From contig JADJFX010000003.1 of the NCBI GenBank assembly GCA_016708345.1, positions 1-64,000 of the forward strand: a stretch of 64,000 nucleotides of DNA. Reading direction: 5' to 3'. The notes beneath the pieces are model-generated. The model was not told the DNA's origin. It saw only the letters and a program-made list of their open reading frames with translations, and did no database searches. The position numbers and the translations under genes were made by a program. Positions 10,239 to 19,701 of the stretch are shown one piece after another; the stretch's first letter is position 1; every line of letters starts with the position of its first letter. The DNA comes from Candidatus Rhodoferax bjergmarkensis. GTDB taxonomy: Bacteria > Pseudomonadota > Gammaproteobacteria > Burkholderiales > Burkholderiaceae_C.

Positions 10239-10854
10239 AGTTTTCCAAGTACTGCGCCGCGCGGCCCTGCTAACGTTCACGTTAAACCCCTTCAAGTGGG
10301 TCGCCCCCCTGGCACTTGCGCTCCTGGTTGTTGCCTGCGGGCCCGGCACCGGTGGTACTGGAGTGGGGCCTGTAGCCGACCCCGTATCCGGCGTGTACGC
10401 CAACGTGGCCGACACCAATGCAGTGCTTACAGCCGTCAGCAAAGCATCCAGTGTCAGTGATGTAGCGGCAGCTGGCACCCGTAACCCCGATCAGGCGCTG
10501 ACGCTGTCTTTCACCACCACCGATGGGCGCGTAGAGGGCATGTGCTGGGAGTTCCGTTACGAAAACGCCGCCACCCAGGCCAACGGCGAGACGCGCCTGA
10601 GCGGTGTTTACCGGACTGGCCCCGCCGGGGCGGACTTGAGTGCCATCGCCGCCGAGCCGGCCACGCTGGTGACGCGCGCCGCGCCTGGTGGCCTTTTTGT
10701 CACCCTGCTCGACGCCAGCGGCGCGACGCTGCTGAGCCTGACCCCTGCCGAGCGCCTGCCGATTGGTGCCGCACCCCAGGCCAAGCCCAACTGCCTGACC
10801 ATCGGGCAACAGTCTGCGCTGCCCAGTAGCAAACCGAACCCGCCTAGCCCATGA
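10222..10854 (+). CDS. Predicted lipoprotein of unknown function
   Basis: The 210-residue product begins MTPLFEVFQVLRRAALL, with a hydrophobic stretch and the lipobox LLVVAC, so it should be anchored in the membrane by a lipidated Cys near residue 34. The mature part is Gly/Ala/Thr-rich and beta-prone ('LTLSFTTTDGRVEGMCWEFRYENAA'). It overlaps the DUF6502 gene by 17 bp and is very probably co-transcribed with it. I recognise no domain. Confidence 0.7.
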   Translation: MTPLFEVFQVLRRAALLTFTLNPFKWVAPLALALLVVACGPGTGGTGVGPVADPVSGVYANVADTNAVLTAVSKASSVSDVAAAGTRNPDQALTLSFTTTDGRVEGMCWEFRYENAATQANGETRLSGVYRTGPAGADLSAIAAEPATLVTRAAPGGLFVTLLDASGATLLSLTPAERLPIGAAPQAKPNCLTIGQQSALPSSKPNPPSP

Positions 10855-11276
10855 CCTGCGCCATGCCCCGTGGTTGCCACGGAAACAAAACGTAAGCTTC
10901 ACCGCTTCAAACAAGACCTCGACCGTGCGCGCCAAGACAGCAATGGTCTTGACGCAATGCGTGAGTACACACGGAAAAATATATTTGTAATCAATTGCTT
11001 GCCGGTATTTTTTCACGTTTTGTCTTAACTTGTTGATTGGGGTTTTAGAGCCCTCACTGGCTGTTTTGTAAACGCTTGTGAAAAATGTATCGGTGCCAAA
11101 AAACTGCCGATGCAGCCTTGTTGCCGTGTTGGCGCTTGGAGAAAAGCCACCTGAACTGCAGCCTGGTTCAACAGGACAGTGAGGCAATCTGTTTACAACT
11201 TGCCAGGTCGGGGCGTTGTCGCCACTCTTTATTCACGTAATCATTTGGCCACCTCAACTATCTCGGAAGGCTTTCC
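10855..11276. other. Intergenic region without a recognised gene
   Basis: About 420 bp separate the lipoprotein from the triple-repeat protein. There is a short hairpin CCGTGG-ttg-CCACGG at 10868-10882 without a T-run. The middle (10970-11060) is AT-richer than the flanks and probably holds the promoter of the downstream gene. No frame here looks coding. Confidence 0.5.
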
Positions 11277-12899
11277 ATGTCGATTGTCAACACCCCAGCC
11301 AACACGACCTCCACCATCGTGACCCTGCCTGCAGGCTCCACCCGGACAGGGCTGGATCAGATCATCAGCCTGATCACCAACGACCCCGGGTTGTTGAAAA
11401 AGGTCAGCGCGACTGATTTGGCAAGTGGTGCCGCTGCCGCCGATGCGATGAACGGCTTGATCGTGCAGGCGATTCGTGCCACTGGCATTGCCAACAACGG
11501 CGACATCACCGCAGGTGATGTTCGCGACCTCAACGCGTGGCTGCGCGCCAACTATCTGACGGAATGGACCACCCTGCACGGAGACGACGAAGACGGCACG
11601 GAAACCGGCTTCCATCTGGTGCAAAACGATGGTGCCAAGTCACAGTTGTTTGGTCAAAATGCAGTCAACACGGTGGCCGACGGGCTCTACCACTTGGGTT
11701 TTGATATTTGTAATGACCGCCTGGTCAACGAAGATGGCAACGCCAATGCCAAATTGACCCGAGTGGCTGAGTGGCTGAGCAATTTGCTGGCCAATGACCT
11801 GGCCGGAGACACGCTCGACAACACGGCCGTTAATCCCTATGCCAGCGGCAGCACTGGCACCGGACTGGACCAGTTGGTCAACCTGATCACGGCAGATGAG
11901 GGACTGAACAAAAAAATATCCACCAGCGACATTTTTGCTGGGGCCAAAGCTGCCGATGCCATGAATGGCCTGATCATCAATGCAATCAAGGCCACTGGTG
12001 TCGCCAACAACGGCAATATTTCGCAGGCTGATCTGCGCGACATCAATGCGTGGCTGCGTACCAATCACCTGAGCGACTGGACCGAGTTGCACGGTGATGA
12101 CAAAGGCAATGAAGAAACCGGTTTCCATCTGGTGCAAAGCGACGGTGCCAGCAGCAGCCTGTTTGGTCGTAATGCTGTCAATACCGTGGCCGATGGCATT
12201 TACCACCTGGGCTTCATGATCAAGGATCGAAAACTGTTGAATGAAGACGGCGACGACAACGCCAGCCTGAGCTCGGTGAGTGAATGGCTCAATTCCCTGC
12301 TGGCCACAGACCTGGCCGGTGACGCGCTGGACAACACGGCCGTTAACCCCTATGCCAGCGGCAGCACTGGCACCGGACTGGACCAGTTGGTCAACCTGAT
12401 CACGGCAGATGAGGGACTGAACAAAAAAATATCCACCAGCGACATTTTTGCTGGGGCCAAAGCTGCCGATGCCATGAATGGCCTGATCATCAATGCGATC
12501 AAGGCCACAAACGCCGCTGATGGGGGTGTAATTGACGGCGCTGAGGTGCGCGAACTCAACACCTGGCTGCGCACCAATCATCTGGCGGACTGGGCTACCT
12601 TGCATGGCGACGACGAGGATGGCAGGGAGACCGGTTTTCATCTGGTTCAAAACGACGGCGCGGTCAGCCGACTTTTTGCCCAAAATGCCGTCAACACTGT
12701 GGCGGATGGGCTCTACCACCTGGGTTTTGAAATTTCAGGCAACCGACTGGCCAATGAAGATGGCAATGCCAATGCCAGCCTCTACTCGGTGAGTCAATGG
12801 CTCAATGGTCTGCTGGCGACGGATTTGGCGAATGGCAGCTTGCTTGGCAGCGTGACACTGGTGGGCAGCACCGCTGTTGACTTCAACATGCCGGTTTGA
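11277..12899 (+). CDS. Repeat protein of three 171-residue units, function unknown
   Basis: The 540-residue protein consists almost wholly of three tandem units (residues ~21-191, 192-362, 363-533) after a short Thr/Ser-rich start. Each unit carries 'GTGLDQLVNLIT', 'AADAMNGLIINAI', a dockerin- or EF-hand-like acidic helix such as 'GDITAGDVRDLNAWLR', 'WTTLHGDDEDG.ETGFHLVQNDGA', 'NAVNTVADGLYHLGF' and 'LVNEDGNANA'. Conserved Asp/Asn clusters suggest Ca2+ binding. There is no signal peptide, lipobox or membrane segment. A C-terminal 'LVGSTAVDFNMPV' could be a secretion signal of the type I kind, but that is speculation. A good Shine-Dalgarno-like aaggc lies just before the ATG at 11277. Confidence 0.75.
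   Translation: MSIVNTPANTTSTIVTLPAGSTRTGLDQIISLITNDPGLLKKVSATDLASGAAAADAMNGLIVQAIRATGIANNGDITAGDVRDLNAWLRANYLTEWTTLHGDDEDGTETGFHLVQNDGAKSQLFGQNAVNTVADGLYHLGFDICNDRLVNEDGNANAKLTRVAEWLSNLLANDLAGDTLDNTAVNPYASGSTGTGLDQLVNLITADEGLNKKISTSDIFAGAKAADAMNGLIINAIKATGVANNGNISQADLRDINAWLRTNHLSDWTELHGDDKGNEETGFHLVQSDGASSSLFGRNAVNTVADGIYHLGFMIKDRKLLNEDGDDNASLSSVSEWLNSLLATDLAGDALDNTAVNPYASGSTGTGLDQLVNLITADEGLNKKISTSDIFAGAKAADAMNGLIINAIKATNAADGGVIDGAEVRELNTWLRTNHLADWATLHGDDEDGRETGFHLVQNDGAVSRLFAQNAVNTVADGLYHLGFEISGNRLANEDGNANASLYSVSQWLNGLLATDLANGSLLGSVTLVGSTAVDFNMPV
11337..12875 (+). repeat. Three tandem 513-bp coding repeats
   Basis: Units at 11337-11849, 11850-12362 and 12363-12875 have identical length. 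A stretch of about 185 bp at the unit 1/2 junction (from ~11818) is nearly base-identical to the unit 2/3 junction (from ~12331), offset exactly 513 bp. Such identity implies recent duplication or gene conversion. Confidence 0.85.
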
Positions 12900-13017
12900 C
12901 CCACATTAATTTATTCAAGACTGCGCACTTTGAATGTCGCGAGATTTCTGCTTGACCCCTAAGCACTAGGATCATGAAAGTGAGTAAAGCATTTCTCTTG
13001 CGACACATCAAACGGTG

Positions 13018-13809
13018 TCAAAACGCGGGCTTCTCTGCCTGAATGCAATTGTCGGTGCTTGTGAAGTTGGCGTAGGCAAGGCACCCTTGCAGCAACTGCG
13101 CCAATGTTTCACCTGTGGGTGGGCGCTTGCGCCAGAACAAAACCAGATCGTTGCCTTGGGCCATGGCCAACAGGTCGGCATCCTCGGATTGGCCCAGATG
13201 CTTCCAAAGCGCAGAAAATTGCGCCCACGCAAGCTTCGGATCAGCAGCCTCCACCCAAAAGCCTTGGACGGGCAGCAACCGGTGTTTGCGACCCATGCGG
13301 TGCTGCTGAAACTTTGCCCCGGGCTGGTGTGACGGGTGCGCAGCAGCGGGGTCGCGCCACATCACAAACTCAGGCCACACTTGGCTGCTTTGCACGACCA
13401 ACGCGCAGTGACGCACGCGCCACAAAGGGATACCCGTGCCGATATAACCCGGCGTGGTATGGACTTCCATGGCGGTGAACTGCAGACCGGCTTGCTCCAC
13501 ACACCAGGCATCACGCACCCAATACTGGGTGGCACCCGTGGGGTAACCCCGCATGACCCAGTCGCGCAAGGGGGCACCCATCTTGCGAAAAACATCTGCG
13601 AGGGCACTGCGGTCCAGCACAGACCGATACCCGGTGCCACTGAGCACGGCGGTGCGGCCTTGGCTGCGTTGCCAGTCTGTCACCCACCTCCCAACCCACA
13701 ACAAGCCCACGGGAAGCAAGCACAGGGCCATCAGCACCCAGGTAGCAGGGGGCATTGTGGCCACCACCACGAAAAAAAGCGCTGTATAGATAGCGTTCCA
13801 CCAGTTCAT
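13018..13809 (-). CDS. Hypothetical membrane protein
   Basis: The 263-residue protein starts MNWWNAIYTALFFVVVATMPPATW with two closely spaced hydrophobic helices (residues ~5-22 and 24-42), then a long soluble domain rich in Trp ('WPEFVMWRDPAA', 'FWVEAADPKLAWAQFSALWKHLG', 'NDLVLFWRKR'). That suggests an inner-membrane anchor with one globular domain. I recognise no family. It stands alone, convergent with the triple-repeat gene and divergent from the DUF1800 gene. Confidence 0.6.
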   Translation of the reverse strand: MNWWNAIYTALFFVVVATMPPATWVLMALCLLPVGLLWVGRWVTDWQRSQGRTAVLSGTGYRSVLDRSALADVFRKMGAPLRDWVMRGYPTGATQYWVRDAWCVEQAGLQFTAMEVHTTPGYIGTGIPLWRVRHCALVVQSSQVWPEFVMWRDPAAAHPSHQPGAKFQQHRMGRKHRLLPVQGFWVEAADPKLAWAQFSALWKHLGQSEDADLLAMAQGNDLVLFWRKRPPTGETLAQLLQGCLAYANFTSTDNCIQAEKPAF

Positions 13810-14379
13810 GTCAAATTCCTCCCTTGGGCCCAGTACCCCACTTTAGAGTATGGGCAGTGGGCAGCACAAGCCTTGTCGGCAAATACGGACTAAAAGTGGA
13901 TGAGGTGGGTGTTGCACAGGCTGACCCTTGCGCGTGCGGATGCAGACAAGGCGGGCGTCTCACATTGCGGTACCTTATCCGAAGGCAGCAAGTGAGGCAG
14001 GTACGCATGAACCAACTCGGTGACGATACGGGTTTGCAACACATCTATTCCGCGCATCATCTTGATGATCTGGGCCCATTTGCCTGGCAAGGCCTGCGGC
14101 TTGGTGCCTGAAAGTCCGCCGTATCGGCCTGAAACACTTAAGGATGTGGCAGAAATAAGTTCCCCAACTCGTGACGATTCGCGCTTGGCGCGCTGCCTCT
14201 TTTCCGCGCTTGTGTGGATATACATGGCCCGTGAAAAGGCCTCTCGCCTGATCCTGGGGAAAATCCGCCGAAATTATTCCAGCCCACATCCTAACCAGTG
14301 GATTCCGGGGTGCAGTGTTAGGCGGTTTGCGGCTTGCTCCCTAAAATCGCGGCAACCCCAGACACCATTGGATACTGCG
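13810..14379. other. 570-bp intergenic region with only weak ORFs
   Basis: This lies between two divergently transcribed genes. A minus-strand frame at 13890-14225 (111 codons, 'GGLSGTKPQALPGKWAQIIKMM') has protein-like composition but no recognisable family and no good ribosome site. It could be a gene relic. The region must contain the promoters of both flanking genes, but I could not place them confidently. Confidence 0.4.
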
Positions 14380-17300
14380 ATGCGCATCACTGAAATAGCC
14401 CCCCTGCCTGGGGACGAGCCCTTGGATACTGCCGCGTTGCCAAGTTTGCAAAACGCTCTCGGTATGGCAGGTGTTGCCTCACTACTCTCGGCCTGTGGCG
14501 GCGGCGGTAGCTCCCCACCCGCGGTTTCGCCGCCCTCATCACCGACCGGATTAACGGTCACCCCCGGCAATGCCGTGGTGAATTTGAGTTGGGGCAGTGT
14601 GTCCGCAGCCAACAATTACGAGGTAAAACGCTCGACCAACAACCGGGGGCCCTATGTGGTGATCGGGAGTCCGAGTGCGACATCGGCCACGGATAGCAGT
14701 GTTGTAAATGGCACCACCTACTACTACGTAGTGTCGGCAGTCAATGCTGGTGGTGCCAGTGCAGACTCTGCGCAGGTAAGCACCACTCCTTTTGAGCCGA
14801 CCCCAGTCCCTGCAGTGCCTCTGGCAGTGGCTGCTTCGGGCGGCCCCGGCATGGTTGCGCTCAGCTGGACTCCAACTGCGGGGGCCACCAGTTATCAAGT
14901 GAAGCGCTCGCAGGCCAGTGTTGGGCCCTATGACTCCGTGGGCAGCACTGTGACCGCCAGTCTGACCGATACCGGCCTCACCAACGGGGTGACCTATTTT
15001 TATACCGTGACGGCAGTCAATGCGGCGGGCACCAGCGCAGACTCTTTATCCGTCAGTGCCACGCCTGCGGTGGTAGTTCCTCTCGCAGCGGTGCCAATTG
15101 GGTTGGCGGCTGCCGCCGGAAATGGGCAGGTGGTCCTTGCCTGGAATGCCAGCGTAGGTGCCACGATCTACCAGGTAAAGCGTGCGTTGACCAGTGCCGG
15201 GCCTTTTGCGGTGGTGGCATCACCATCGGGTGTCAGTTACACCGATGCGGCCCTCAGTAACGGAACCTCGTATTTCTATGTGGTTGCTGCTGTCAATTCA
15301 GCGGGTTCCAGTGCCAATTCAAGTCTGGTCAGTGCAACCCCGTCCGCTGCGGTCGCAGCACCGGCCACTCCGACAGGGCTTGCCGCTGTGCCTGGCAATA
15401 CACAAGTGGCCCTCAGTTGGGTGGCGAGCCTGGGTGCGACCAGTTACCAAGTAAAGCGCGGTGCCTCCAGTTCCGGGCCCTTTGCGCAAGTGGGCAGTCC
15501 GGCAGGAGCGACCTTTACCGATGTCGGCTTGACCAATGGGCTTACGTACTTTTATGTGGTGGTGGCCGTGAATGCCGCCAGCGCCAGCGCCAACTCTGCG
15601 CCCGTTGCCGCAAGCCCCGCTGCAACTGCTCTGGCACCTGCCGCCCCTACCGATGTGGCGAGCACCGCCGGCAACACGCAGGTGACATTGAGCTGGACGG
15701 CCAGTATTGGAGCTACCAGCTACCAGGTAAAGCGCTCGCTCACCAGTGGCGGCCCCTATACCTTTGTAGGCAGTGTTACCACGACGGTTTATACCGATGG
15801 TGGTCTCACCAATGACACCGCAGTTTTCTATGTCGTAGCTGCAGTCAACAGTTCCGGCGCGAGTGTCAATTCAGTCCAGGTTTCGGCAACCCCCGTAGCC
15901 CCGCCGGTGGTGGCCGCACTTACCGCAAATGAAGCTGCTCGGTTTTTATTGCAAGCACAATTTTCCGCCTCGGATTCTGAAATTGCAGCGGTGAGAAGCC
16001 AAGGCTACCAGGCGTGGCTCAATGTCCAGTTCTCGGCAGCTTTCAGCACCACGGGTTTTGCCTGGCTCGACTCCCGTGGCTATGGTGTTGTTGATAACGC
16101 CACCCGGTATTACGACAACAGCTACCCTGGCGACTACATGATCTGGAACCAGCTCATGACTTCGAGTGACGCTGTGCGCAAGCGCATGGCTTTGGCGCTT
16201 TCCGAGTTTTTTGTAGTCTCACTTAGCGGGCTCGAGATTACGTGGCGCAGCCACTTCATAGCAGCTTGGTGGGATATGCTGGTCTCCAACACATTCGGCA
16301 ATTTCCGCAAATTGTTGGAGGATGTGACCTTGAATCCGGCGATGGGCTATTACCTTAATACTCGAGGTAATCTCAAAGAAGATCCTGCCCGCGGACGTGT
16401 ACCGGACGAAAACTATGGCCGCGAGGTCATGCAACTCTTCACGCTGGGCCTGACAAAGCTAAATCTGGATGGCACCGACCAGCTCGACGCTAACGGTAAC
16501 CGCCAAGACAGTTATACCCAAAGCGACATTACCAACATTGCCCGGGTATTTACCGGCTGGAATGTTGATCAAAGCCAGAACGTGCCCACACTGGAGCCGA
16601 TCCAGAACCGGACGATACCCAGTACCCACTTCGCTCGTTTGCCGATGGTCGCCACGGCATCCAATCACTCGACACTCGCCTCCAACTTTCTTGGAGCCAA
16701 CGTGCCAGCCAACACCACGGCAATAGCGTCGCTAAAAATTGCACTGGACACTTTGTTCAACCACCCCAACGTGGGCCCGTTTTTCGGCAAACAGATGATT
16801 CAGCGCTTGGTGACCAGTAACCCGAGTCCCGCCTACGTAGCTCGCGTCGCAAGTGCCTTTAACAACAATGGTGCCGGTGTCAGGGGTGATCTCAAAGCGG
16901 TGTTTGCAGCAGTGTTGCTTGACACTGAGGCCCGTGGTGCGGCGAGTTTGTCGCAGAACGGTTTTGGCAAATTGCGCGAGCCTATCGTGCGGTTTGTGCA
17001 GTGGGGTCGAACCTTCGGCATCACGTCAGCACGTGGGAGTTGGAAGCTGGGCGACCTCAGTAACGCGGGAACGCAATTAGGCCAAAGCCCGCTGCGTTCG
17101 CCCAGTGTTTTCAATTTCTTTCGCCCGGGATACGTGCCACCCTCTACCGCCATGAGTGCCAGCAAGACGCCGGCACCAGAATTTCAGATCGTCAACGAAA
17201 GCAGTGTGGGCGGCTACCTGAACTTCATGCAAGGTGTCATTCGAGACGGGGTTCGCGTCAACGCGCCGGACCAGCCGAACAGTGGCAGCAACGCGAGCAA

Positions 17301-17547
17301 CGGTTTTGACATCACGGCGGCCTACACATCCGAGTTGGCGCTAGTTACAGATACTGCGGCGCTTGTGGCACGGTTGAATTTGCTGCTGACTGCGGGCCAG
17401 CTTTCTAGCGCTACGCAAACATTGATTGTCAACGCGATCAATGCCATTGCGGTCACTGCCGCCAGCACCGACACGGTAAAACGAGACCGAGTGGCTGCAG
17501 CGGTGCTGCTGGTCATGGCGTCTAGCGACTATCTGATTCAAAAATAA
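14380..17547 (+). CDS. DUF1800 protein with five N-terminal fibronectin type III domains
   Basis: Starting at ATG 14380 (MRITEIAPLPGDEP) the product has 1055 residues. A hydrophobic stretch ending 'VASLLSACGGGGSS' near residue 40 resembles a lipobox. Five FnIII modules follow (residues ~47-505), each ending like 'TYFYVVAAVNSAG.S.NS..VSATP'. The C-terminal ~540 residues form the DUF1800 domain, opening 'LTANEAARFLLQAQFSAS' and containing 'NYGREVMQLFTLGLTKLN' and 'SPSVFNFFRPGYVPP'. The DUF1501 gene follows after 8 bp. DUF1800/DUF1501 pairs are widespread and uncharacterised; both partners are normally exported. The FnIII block suggests a surface or polysaccharide-bound location. Confidence 0.85.
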   Translation: MRITEIAPLPGDEPLDTAALPSLQNALGMAGVASLLSACGGGGSSPPAVSPPSSPTGLTVTPGNAVVNLSWGSVSAANNYEVKRSTNNRGPYVVIGSPSATSATDSSVVNGTTYYYVVSAVNAGGASADSAQVSTTPFEPTPVPAVPLAVAASGGPGMVALSWTPTAGATSYQVKRSQASVGPYDSVGSTVTASLTDTGLTNGVTYFYTVTAVNAAGTSADSLSVSATPAVVVPLAAVPIGLAAAAGNGQVVLAWNASVGATIYQVKRALTSAGPFAVVASPSGVSYTDAALSNGTSYFYVVAAVNSAGSSANSSLVSATPSAAVAAPATPTGLAAVPGNTQVALSWVASLGATSYQVKRGASSSGPFAQVGSPAGATFTDVGLTNGLTYFYVVVAVNAASASANSAPVAASPAATALAPAAPTDVASTAGNTQVTLSWTASIGATSYQVKRSLTSGGPYTFVGSVTTTVYTDGGLTNDTAVFYVVAAVNSSGASVNSVQVSATPVAPPVVAALTANEAARFLLQAQFSASDSEIAAVRSQGYQAWLNVQFSAAFSTTGFAWLDSRGYGVVDNATRYYDNSYPGDYMIWNQLMTSSDAVRKRMALALSEFFVVSLSGLEITWRSHFIAAWWDMLVSNTFGNFRKLLEDVTLNPAMGYYLNTRGNLKEDPARGRVPDENYGREVMQLFTLGLTKLNLDGTDQLDANGNRQDSYTQSDITNIARVFTGWNVDQSQNVPTLEPIQNRTIPSTHFARLPMVATASNHSTLASNFLGANVPANTTAIASLKIALDTLFNHPNVGPFFGKQMIQRLVTSNPSPAYVARVASAFNNNGAGVRGDLKAVFAAVLLDTEARGAASLSQNGFGKLREPIVRFVQWGRTFGITSARGSWKLGDLSNAGTQLGQSPLRSPSVFNFFRPGYVPPSTAMSASKTPAPEFQIVNESSVGGYLNFMQGVIRDGVRVNAPDQPNSGSNASNGFDITAAYTSELALVTDTAALVARLNLLLTAGQLSSATQTLIVNAINAIAVTAASTDTVKRDRVAAAVLLVMASSDYLIQK

Positions 17548-17555
17548 GGCGCATC

Positions 17556-19013
17556 ATGAACTTTCTGAACACAGACAAACACTCTCGCCGTGCCTTCTTG
17601 CGACGCAGTGGCCAGTTGGCATTGAGCGGAACCGCGCTGCCGTTTGCGCTCAATCTGGCTGCGATGGGGGAGGCCGCTGCCTTTGATGCGACCGACTACA
17701 AAGCCTTGGTCTGCGTATTCCTGTACGGTGGCAACGATTACGCCAACACCGTGGTGGCCTACGATGACCCCACCTACGACTTGTACTCCACCATTCGTGG
17801 CGGTGGTGCAGGGCGCTCTGCCGGAGGCATTGCGTTAGCCCAGGCGGCACTCACGCCCACTTTGTTGAACCCCACTGCGGCCTTGCCTGGCGGCCGGCAG
17901 TACGCCTTGCACCCCAACATGACGGCGCTTGCAGGTTTGTTTAACAGCGGTAAAGCGGCTGTGCAGCTGAATGTTGGCCCGTTGATCGTGCCCCTCACCA
18001 AAGCCCAATACAGTAGCTCAGACCGCACCAACTTTCCGCTTCCACCCAAGCTGTTTTCGCACAACGATCAGCAATCTATCTGGCAATCCTCTTCGCCTGA
18101 AGGTTCAACGATTGGTTGGGGCGGCAACATAGGTGACCTGGCACTGAGCTCCAACACCACATCCACCTTTACCTGCATCAACGTCACGGGCAACGCAGTG
18201 TTCCTGTCCGGTGACTCCGCGCTGTCGTACCAGGTCAGTACCAATGGTGCCGTGGCCATCAACAGCGTTAAAAATAATGTGTATGGCTCCAGCGCGGTAA
18301 GGTCAGCCATGACCAGTCTGATTCAGGAGACCCGCGCACACCCTCTGGAGAACGAATACAACAAAGTTACCAAGCGGGCGATGGGTGCCGAGGCGCAAAT
18401 CACGTCAGGCCTGTCCGGGGTGACCTTGAACACGGTGTTCCCTACGGGTTACCCGCTGGCAGACCAGCTCAAAATGGTGGCGCGCCTGATTGCGGCGCGA
18501 AACACTCTGGGCTGCAAGCGCCAAGTGTTTTTGGTTTCCATTGGTGGGTTTGACCTTCATGACAACCTGATTTCCCAACACCCCACATTGCTGGGCCGGG
18601 TGAGCGACGCCATGACGGCCTTTTACAACGCCACAGTTGAATTGGGGGTGGCCAACCAAGTCACCTCATTTACAGCATCTGATTTTGGCCGCACTCTGCA
18701 ATCAAATGGCGATGGATCTGACCACGGCTGGGGCAGCCACCATTTTGTGGTGGGTGGGGCGGTCAATGGCAAGGCGTTTTATGGTACTGCGCCACCAATG
18801 AGTGTCGGCAGCACCAGTGCTGCTACGGACCAATGGCATGTGGGCCAAGGGCGCCTGCTGCCCACCACCTCGGTGGATCAGTACGCGGCGACCCTCGCGA
18901 AGTGGTTTGGCGTGGCCGATGGCGAGATGGGCAACATCCTGCCAAATCTAAAGCACTTCGGTACGGCGGCAAGTCGACCGGACTATCCGACCAATTTGGG
19001 ATTTATGGCCTAG
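17556..19013 (+). CDS. DUF1501 family protein with Tat-type signal
   Basis: The 485-residue protein has a twin-arginine-like N-terminus, 'SRRAFLRRSGQLALSGTALP', so it is probably exported folded. The body matches DUF1501 (sulfatase-like, alkaline-phosphatase superfamily in some annotations): 'LVCVFLYGGNDYANTVVAYD', 'FLVSIGGFDLHDNLISQH', 'TASDFGRTLQSNGDGSDHGWG' and 'QYAATLAKWFGV'. The Asp/His-rich 'GSDHGWGSHH' could bind metal. It sits 8 bp behind the DUF1800 gene and almost certainly shares its mRNA. Its stop codon overlaps the end of an IS630 remnant on the other strand. Confidence 0.87.
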   Translation: MNFLNTDKHSRRAFLRRSGQLALSGTALPFALNLAAMGEAAAFDATDYKALVCVFLYGGNDYANTVVAYDDPTYDLYSTIRGGGAGRSAGGIALAQAALTPTLLNPTAALPGGRQYALHPNMTALAGLFNSGKAAVQLNVGPLIVPLTKAQYSSSDRTNFPLPPKLFSHNDQQSIWQSSSPEGSTIGWGGNIGDLALSSNTTSTFTCINVTGNAVFLSGDSALSYQVSTNGAVAINSVKNNVYGSSAVRSAMTSLIQETRAHPLENEYNKVTKRAMGAEAQITSGLSGVTLNTVFPTGYPLADQLKMVARLIAARNTLGCKRQVFLVSIGGFDLHDNLISQHPTLLGRVSDAMTAFYNATVELGVANQVTSFTASDFGRTLQSNGDGSDHGWGSHHFVVGGAVNGKAFYGTAPPMSVGSTSAATDQWHVGQGRLLPTTSVDQYAATLAKWFGVADGEMGNILPNLKHFGTAASRPDYPTNLGFMA

Positions 19014-19200
19014 TTTAGTGTTGCATTCTGTATGGAATTTAAGTGACTGTTGGCTCGAATGACCTTATGCAGGATGTCCTTGGCACTCTTGGTTCAGATA
19101 AAAGGCTTTGGATTCTTGTTGTGGTGGAAGATGTATTCATCGATGACGGCTATCAATTCCGGGCCGCTGACGGAAAAACGGACACGAATAGAAAACCATA
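19010..19200 (-). pseudogene. IS630-family transposase remnant (C-terminal end)
   Basis: The minus strand reads 'ELIAVIDEYIFHHNKNPKPFI', a stop at 19094-19096, then in the same frame 'TKSAKDILHKVIRANS' to a TAG at 19010. This is the conserved end of IS630 transposases (normally ...PKPFxWTKSAxDIL). The stop replaces the usual Trp. No terminal repeats or intact catalytic region are visible, so it is a dead fragment. Confidence 0.65.
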
Positions 19201-19701
19201 TGAGTTGAACACTGCCATCTTGAACAACTCCATGAACAGCACCGAGCGGCCCTTGAGTGCAAACACGCTGTTGGCCATCGTGACTTCCACGGACCTCATC
19301 TCCGTGCGCGTCACAAGCCTCCCACAACGGTGGCCCGCGCGCAGGGCTGATATGCGGGGACTCGGACTTCGTCCCGATGTGCTTTAGAACTCATCGACTA
19401 TGAGACAAAAAACCATCTTTCTAGCGTCAATTTGCTCCTGAATTGATAGCTGCTTACGCAAGTAGGATATGCGCAAGTGCCCTATTTGATCCATAAACCT
19501 ATGGCACACGCACCGCCGGCATCGTCGTCAGTCTGATCGGCACCTCCCAGCCCGGCACGCCCATGTCCGCCCTTTGAAATGACGTAGTGGCCTACAAGGT
19601 GTATCAGCCTTGTCCATCTTTCCCATGGGAACTCCTTGTTGTCAATGAAATTGACTTTGTTGAATGTGTTTTTTTTGCGAAGGCAGTGTAGTTGACCCAA
19701 C
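19201..19701. other. Gene-relic region
   Basis: No intact gene is visible. On the minus strand at ~19645-19620 there is an AAGGAG followed by ATGGGAAAGATGGACAAG, which looks like the beginning of a deleted gene; its frame soon stops. With the IS630 fragment next to it, this stretch looks like debris from past insertions and deletions. Repeat copy B lies inside. Confidence 0.4.
19428..19491 (+). repeat. Dispersed palindromic element, copy B (intergenic)
   Basis: It reads caatttgct...gatagctgcttacgca, a loop, then tatgcgcaagtgccctatttgat, in the same orientation as copy A but with one mismatch in the core (TTACGCA for TTGCGCA). Confidence 0.75.

Noticed and set aside
9426..10478. 350-codon minus-strand frame
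   Set aside because: Antisense to the DUF6502 gene and lipoprotein; Arg/His/Gln-rich with no motif.
11640..12719. 359-codon minus-strand frame with repeats
   Set aside because: It mirrors the tandem repeats of the plus-strand protein; the sense frame has better composition and a ribosome site.
11337..12875. Tandem repeats considered as a CRISPR or satellite array
   Set aside because: The unit is 513 bp, coding and in frame, with no spacers.
13890..14225. Possible 111-residue minus-strand gene
   Set aside because: Composition is fair but there is no Shine-Dalgarno, no family and no conserved motif; kept only as a note on the intergenic region.
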